Assembly: GCA_024654485.1 (NCBI GenBank)
Contig: JANLHO010000054.1
Location: 1 to 7,116, forward strand
Length of the DNA: 7,116 nucleotides
Source of the DNA: Patescibacteria group bacterium
GTDB taxonomy: Bacteria > Patescibacteriota > Minisyncoccia > Phycocordibacterales > UBA2100
Direction of reading: 5' to 3'
The notes below the pieces were generated by a model. The model had not been told where the DNA came from. It searched no databases and saw only the letters and a list, made by a program, of their open reading frames with translations. Made by a program: the position numbers and the translations under genes. Positions 5,965 to 7,116 of the stretch are shown here, in pieces; within the stretch, counting starts at the first letter, position 1, and the number at the start of each line of letters is the position of its first letter.

Positions 5965-6029
5965 TAGTTCAGTGGTAGAACGCCTCATTTGCAATGAGGA
6001 GGTCCGGGGTTCGATCCCCCGCTGGTCCA
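5958..6029 (+). tRNA. tRNA-Ala (anticodon TGC)
   Basis: This is a complete 72-nt cloverleaf. The acceptor strand GGGCCAG pairs with CTGGTCC and includes the G3-U70 wobble, the identity mark for alanyl-tRNA synthetase. The D arm is GTTC/GAAC. The anticodon stem CCTCA/TGAGG has loop TTTGCAA (anticodon TGC), and the T arm CGGGG/CCCCG has loop TTCGATC. The discriminator base is A (6029). The next three bases are CCC, so the CCA end is not encoded and must be added by a CCA-adding enzyme. The 3' end lies 13 nt from the stop codon of the convergent ddl gene, and no terminator is visible. Confidence 0.98.
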
Positions 6030-6042
6030 CCCACAAAGTTAT

Positions 6043-7014
6043 TTATCGCCGACTTAGCCCAATAGCGTGCTCCGCGAATTCGCGCACGGAGGAGCCGACC
6101 GTATCCAGCATGAGCGGGAAAGAGGCTCCGGGATACAATCCGGGCACTGCGTTTATCTCAAGCAGATAAACGGCCTGCGGTGTCACTATGAGATCCGCGC
6201 GCGAGAAATGGCCGAGCCCGAGCGCGCGGTGAGCCGAGCGCGCGGCGTCCATAAGGGCCCGCTTTTCCGAGTGCGAGAATGGGCTGGGGACGACGTGCCG
6301 TAGCAATGAATTCATGTGATGCTCGTGCGCGATATGCCGGTGCCCTTCGGGCAAGACGACGTGCGCGGGCGGAAGCGCGTACAAATCCTCTCCGCGAAAT
6401 GCCTCTATTACCCCCACGCTCGCCTCCGCTCCGCGGATGTATTCCTCCACGAGCGCGGCTCCGAATTCGTCCAGCACGTCGCCTATTGCGTCGGGCAGTT
6501 CGTGTAGCGTAGTCGCGAGTCGTATGCCGAGAGATGCGCCGCCTGACGGCGGCTTGATGACATAGGGCGGTCCGAACTGCGAGAATACCGCCTGCGCCAT
6601 ATCAGCCGTCGTGAGCGATGCGTTGCCGAGCGAAAAGGATGTCCCGCGCGGGATGCGGACGCCGGCTTTCTTGAGCATCTCGCGGCCGCGGACTTTGTTG
6701 AGCGATAGCGAGGAGGCAAAAGCGCGCGAGCCGGAGTACGGCACGCCGGAGCGCTCCAAAACCCTCTGCACGCTGCCATCCTCGCCCACCCCGCCGTGAA
6801 TAGCGTTCAGCGCCACGTCTATCTGATCAAGCGCGCGCGATGCCGTCACGGGCATCCCGCGCGCGTGCCACGCCCCGCGCTTGTCTACGAAAATGTCGCG
6901 AGTATCGTATTTGTCTTCCGGAAGCGCCGAGTGCATCGCCGAGCCTGTCTTGAGCGACAGCTCGTATTCGCCCGATGTCCCGCCGCGCAGAATGCCGACG
7001 ATTGTCCGTGCCAT
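6043..7014 (-). CDS. ddl: D-alanine--D-alanine ligase-like ATP-grasp enzyme
   Basis: This encodes a 323-residue cytoplasmic ATP-grasp ligase, predicted to join two D-alanines with ATP for the peptidoglycan stem peptide. Landmarks in order are GGTSGEYELS (11-20, with Glu16 and Ser20 contacting the first substrate), HGGVGEDGSVQ (73-83), the ATP-binding KPPSGGASLG (154-163), EEYIRGAE (190-197), FSRADL (270-275), and the metal-binding EINAVPG (286-292). In the omega-loop region the usual Lys-Tyr pair appears replaced by His-His (232-233), so the second substrate may not be D-alanine. Length is normal for Ddl. The frame is open to 7050, but the ATG at 7014 aligns with the family start (MARTIVGILRGG) and has TATAAT 6 nt upstream. 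The gene follows the uvrC-like stop by 7 nt and converges on tRNA-Ala. Confidence 0.92.
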   Translation of the reverse strand: MARTIVGILRGGTSGEYELSLKTGSAMHSALPEDKYDTRDIFVDKRGAWHARGMPVTASRALDQIDVALNAIHGGVGEDGSVQRVLERSGVPYSGSRAFASSLSLNKVRGREMLKKAGVRIPRGTSFSLGNASLTTADMAQAVFSQFGPPYVIKPPSGGASLGIRLATTLHELPDAIGDVLDEFGAALVEEYIRGAEASVGVIEAFRGEDLYALPPAHVVLPEGHRHIAHEHHMNSLLRHVVPSPFSHSEKRALMDAARSAHRALGLGHFSRADLIVTPQAVYLLEINAVPGLYPGASFPLMLDTVGSSVREFAEHAIGLSRR

Positions 7015-7020
7015 GCAAAA

Positions 7021-7029
7021 ATTATACCA
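7021..7029 (-). promoter_or_regulatory. Leaderless promoter of ddl
   Basis: TGGTATAAT on the minus strand is an extended -10 with a perfect hexamer (7021-7026), exactly 6 nt before the ddl ATG at 7014. The expected start point is therefore the A of the start codon. The -35 is weak (TGCACG at 17 bp). The hexamer contains the TAA stop codon of the upstream uvrC-like gene. Confidence 0.65.
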
Positions 7030-7114
7030 TCGCCCGCGCGCGCCGTGCACGGTGCCAGCCTATCGCAAATCTGTGCGCTTCGTGATTCGCAAGCAGGATG
7101 TCGCGCTCCATGCT
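7022..7114 (-). CDS. uvrC: UvrC-like excinuclease subunit, C-terminal fragment
   Basis: Only the last 30 residues plus the stop lie in the window; the gene continues beyond the right edge. The fragment contains LLANHEAHRFAIGWHRARR, which matches the conserved block near the end of the UvrC RNase H-like 5'-incision nuclease domain (RDE-H--AI--HRKKR in E. coli UvrC). UvrC makes the two incisions around damaged bases in nucleotide excision repair. In typical UvrC this block is followed by a helix-hairpin-helix DNA-binding domain; here the protein stops nine residues after the HR, so that domain seems to be missing. The stop overlaps the ddl -10 box, and ddl starts 7 nt later. The call rests on one short motif, so it is good but not certain. 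Confidence 0.68.
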   Translation of the reverse strand, partial: SMERDILLANHEAHRFAIGWHRARRARAMV

Positions 7115-7116
7115 CT

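Noticed and set aside
6073..6084. Perfect palindrome CGCGAATTCGCG
   Set aside because: It lies inside the ddl coding sequence with no flanking T-tract on either strand. A 12-bp palindrome in GC-rich coding DNA is likely chance.
1..7116. CRISPR array, transposase, integrase, toxin-antitoxin or defence genes
   Set aside because: I looked for spaced direct repeats and for such protein motifs on both strands and saw none.

Overview
The window is a compact, moderately GC-rich bacterial segment. The gene set, the very short intergenic gaps and the apparent use of leaderless transcripts suggest a member of the Candidate Phyla Radiation (Patescibacteria, perhaps a Parcubacteria/Kaiserbacteria-like lineage). 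That placement is an inference: there is no marker gene here that settles it. Translation fits the standard bacterial code (code 11).

Layout: (1) 10-900 (-) is a ten-helix EamA/DMT-type transporter, divergent from (2) 960-1415 (+), a GatB/YqeY-domain protein; a 59-bp gap holds two back-to-back promoters. (3) 1419-2609 (-) is an MFS-like membrane protein that converges on yqeY with a 3-bp gap. (4) 2610-2859 is non-coding and holds the MFS promoter, a 118-bp inverted-repeat element bracketed by 8-bp direct repeats, and a strong intrinsic terminator for (5) 2860-3171 (-), a small RRM RNA-binding protein with its own promoter and a leader of about 100 nt. (6) 3337-5730 (-) is a two-gene threonine-degradation operon: tdh (threonine dehydrogenase) followed 3 bp later by kbl (2-amino-3-ketobutyrate CoA ligase), converting threonine to glycine and acetyl-CoA. 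(7) 5731-5957 is non-coding and contains a second inverted-repeat element, sitting between a good -10 box and (8) tRNA-Ala(TGC), 5958-6029 (+). (9) 6043-7014 (-) is a D-alanine--D-alanine ligase-like ATP-grasp enzyme (cell-wall precursor synthesis), converging on the tRNA. (10) 7022-7114 (-) is the C-terminal tail of a gene that looks like uvrC, cut by the window edge.

Two regulatory regularities stand out. At four genes (eamA, yqeY, MFS, ddl) a -10-like hexamer lies exactly 6 nt before the start codon, so transcription is expected to begin at or next to the first base of the start codon. In contrast, kbl, the second gene of an operon, has a normal Shine-Dalgarno sequence. I found no CRISPR, transposase, integrase, defence or toxin-antitoxin genes, and no clear multi-gene novel system. 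The least explained structures are the two small inverted-repeat elements. The second looks as if it was inserted between the tRNA-Ala promoter and the tRNA, duplicating the first 7 nt of the tRNA gene.
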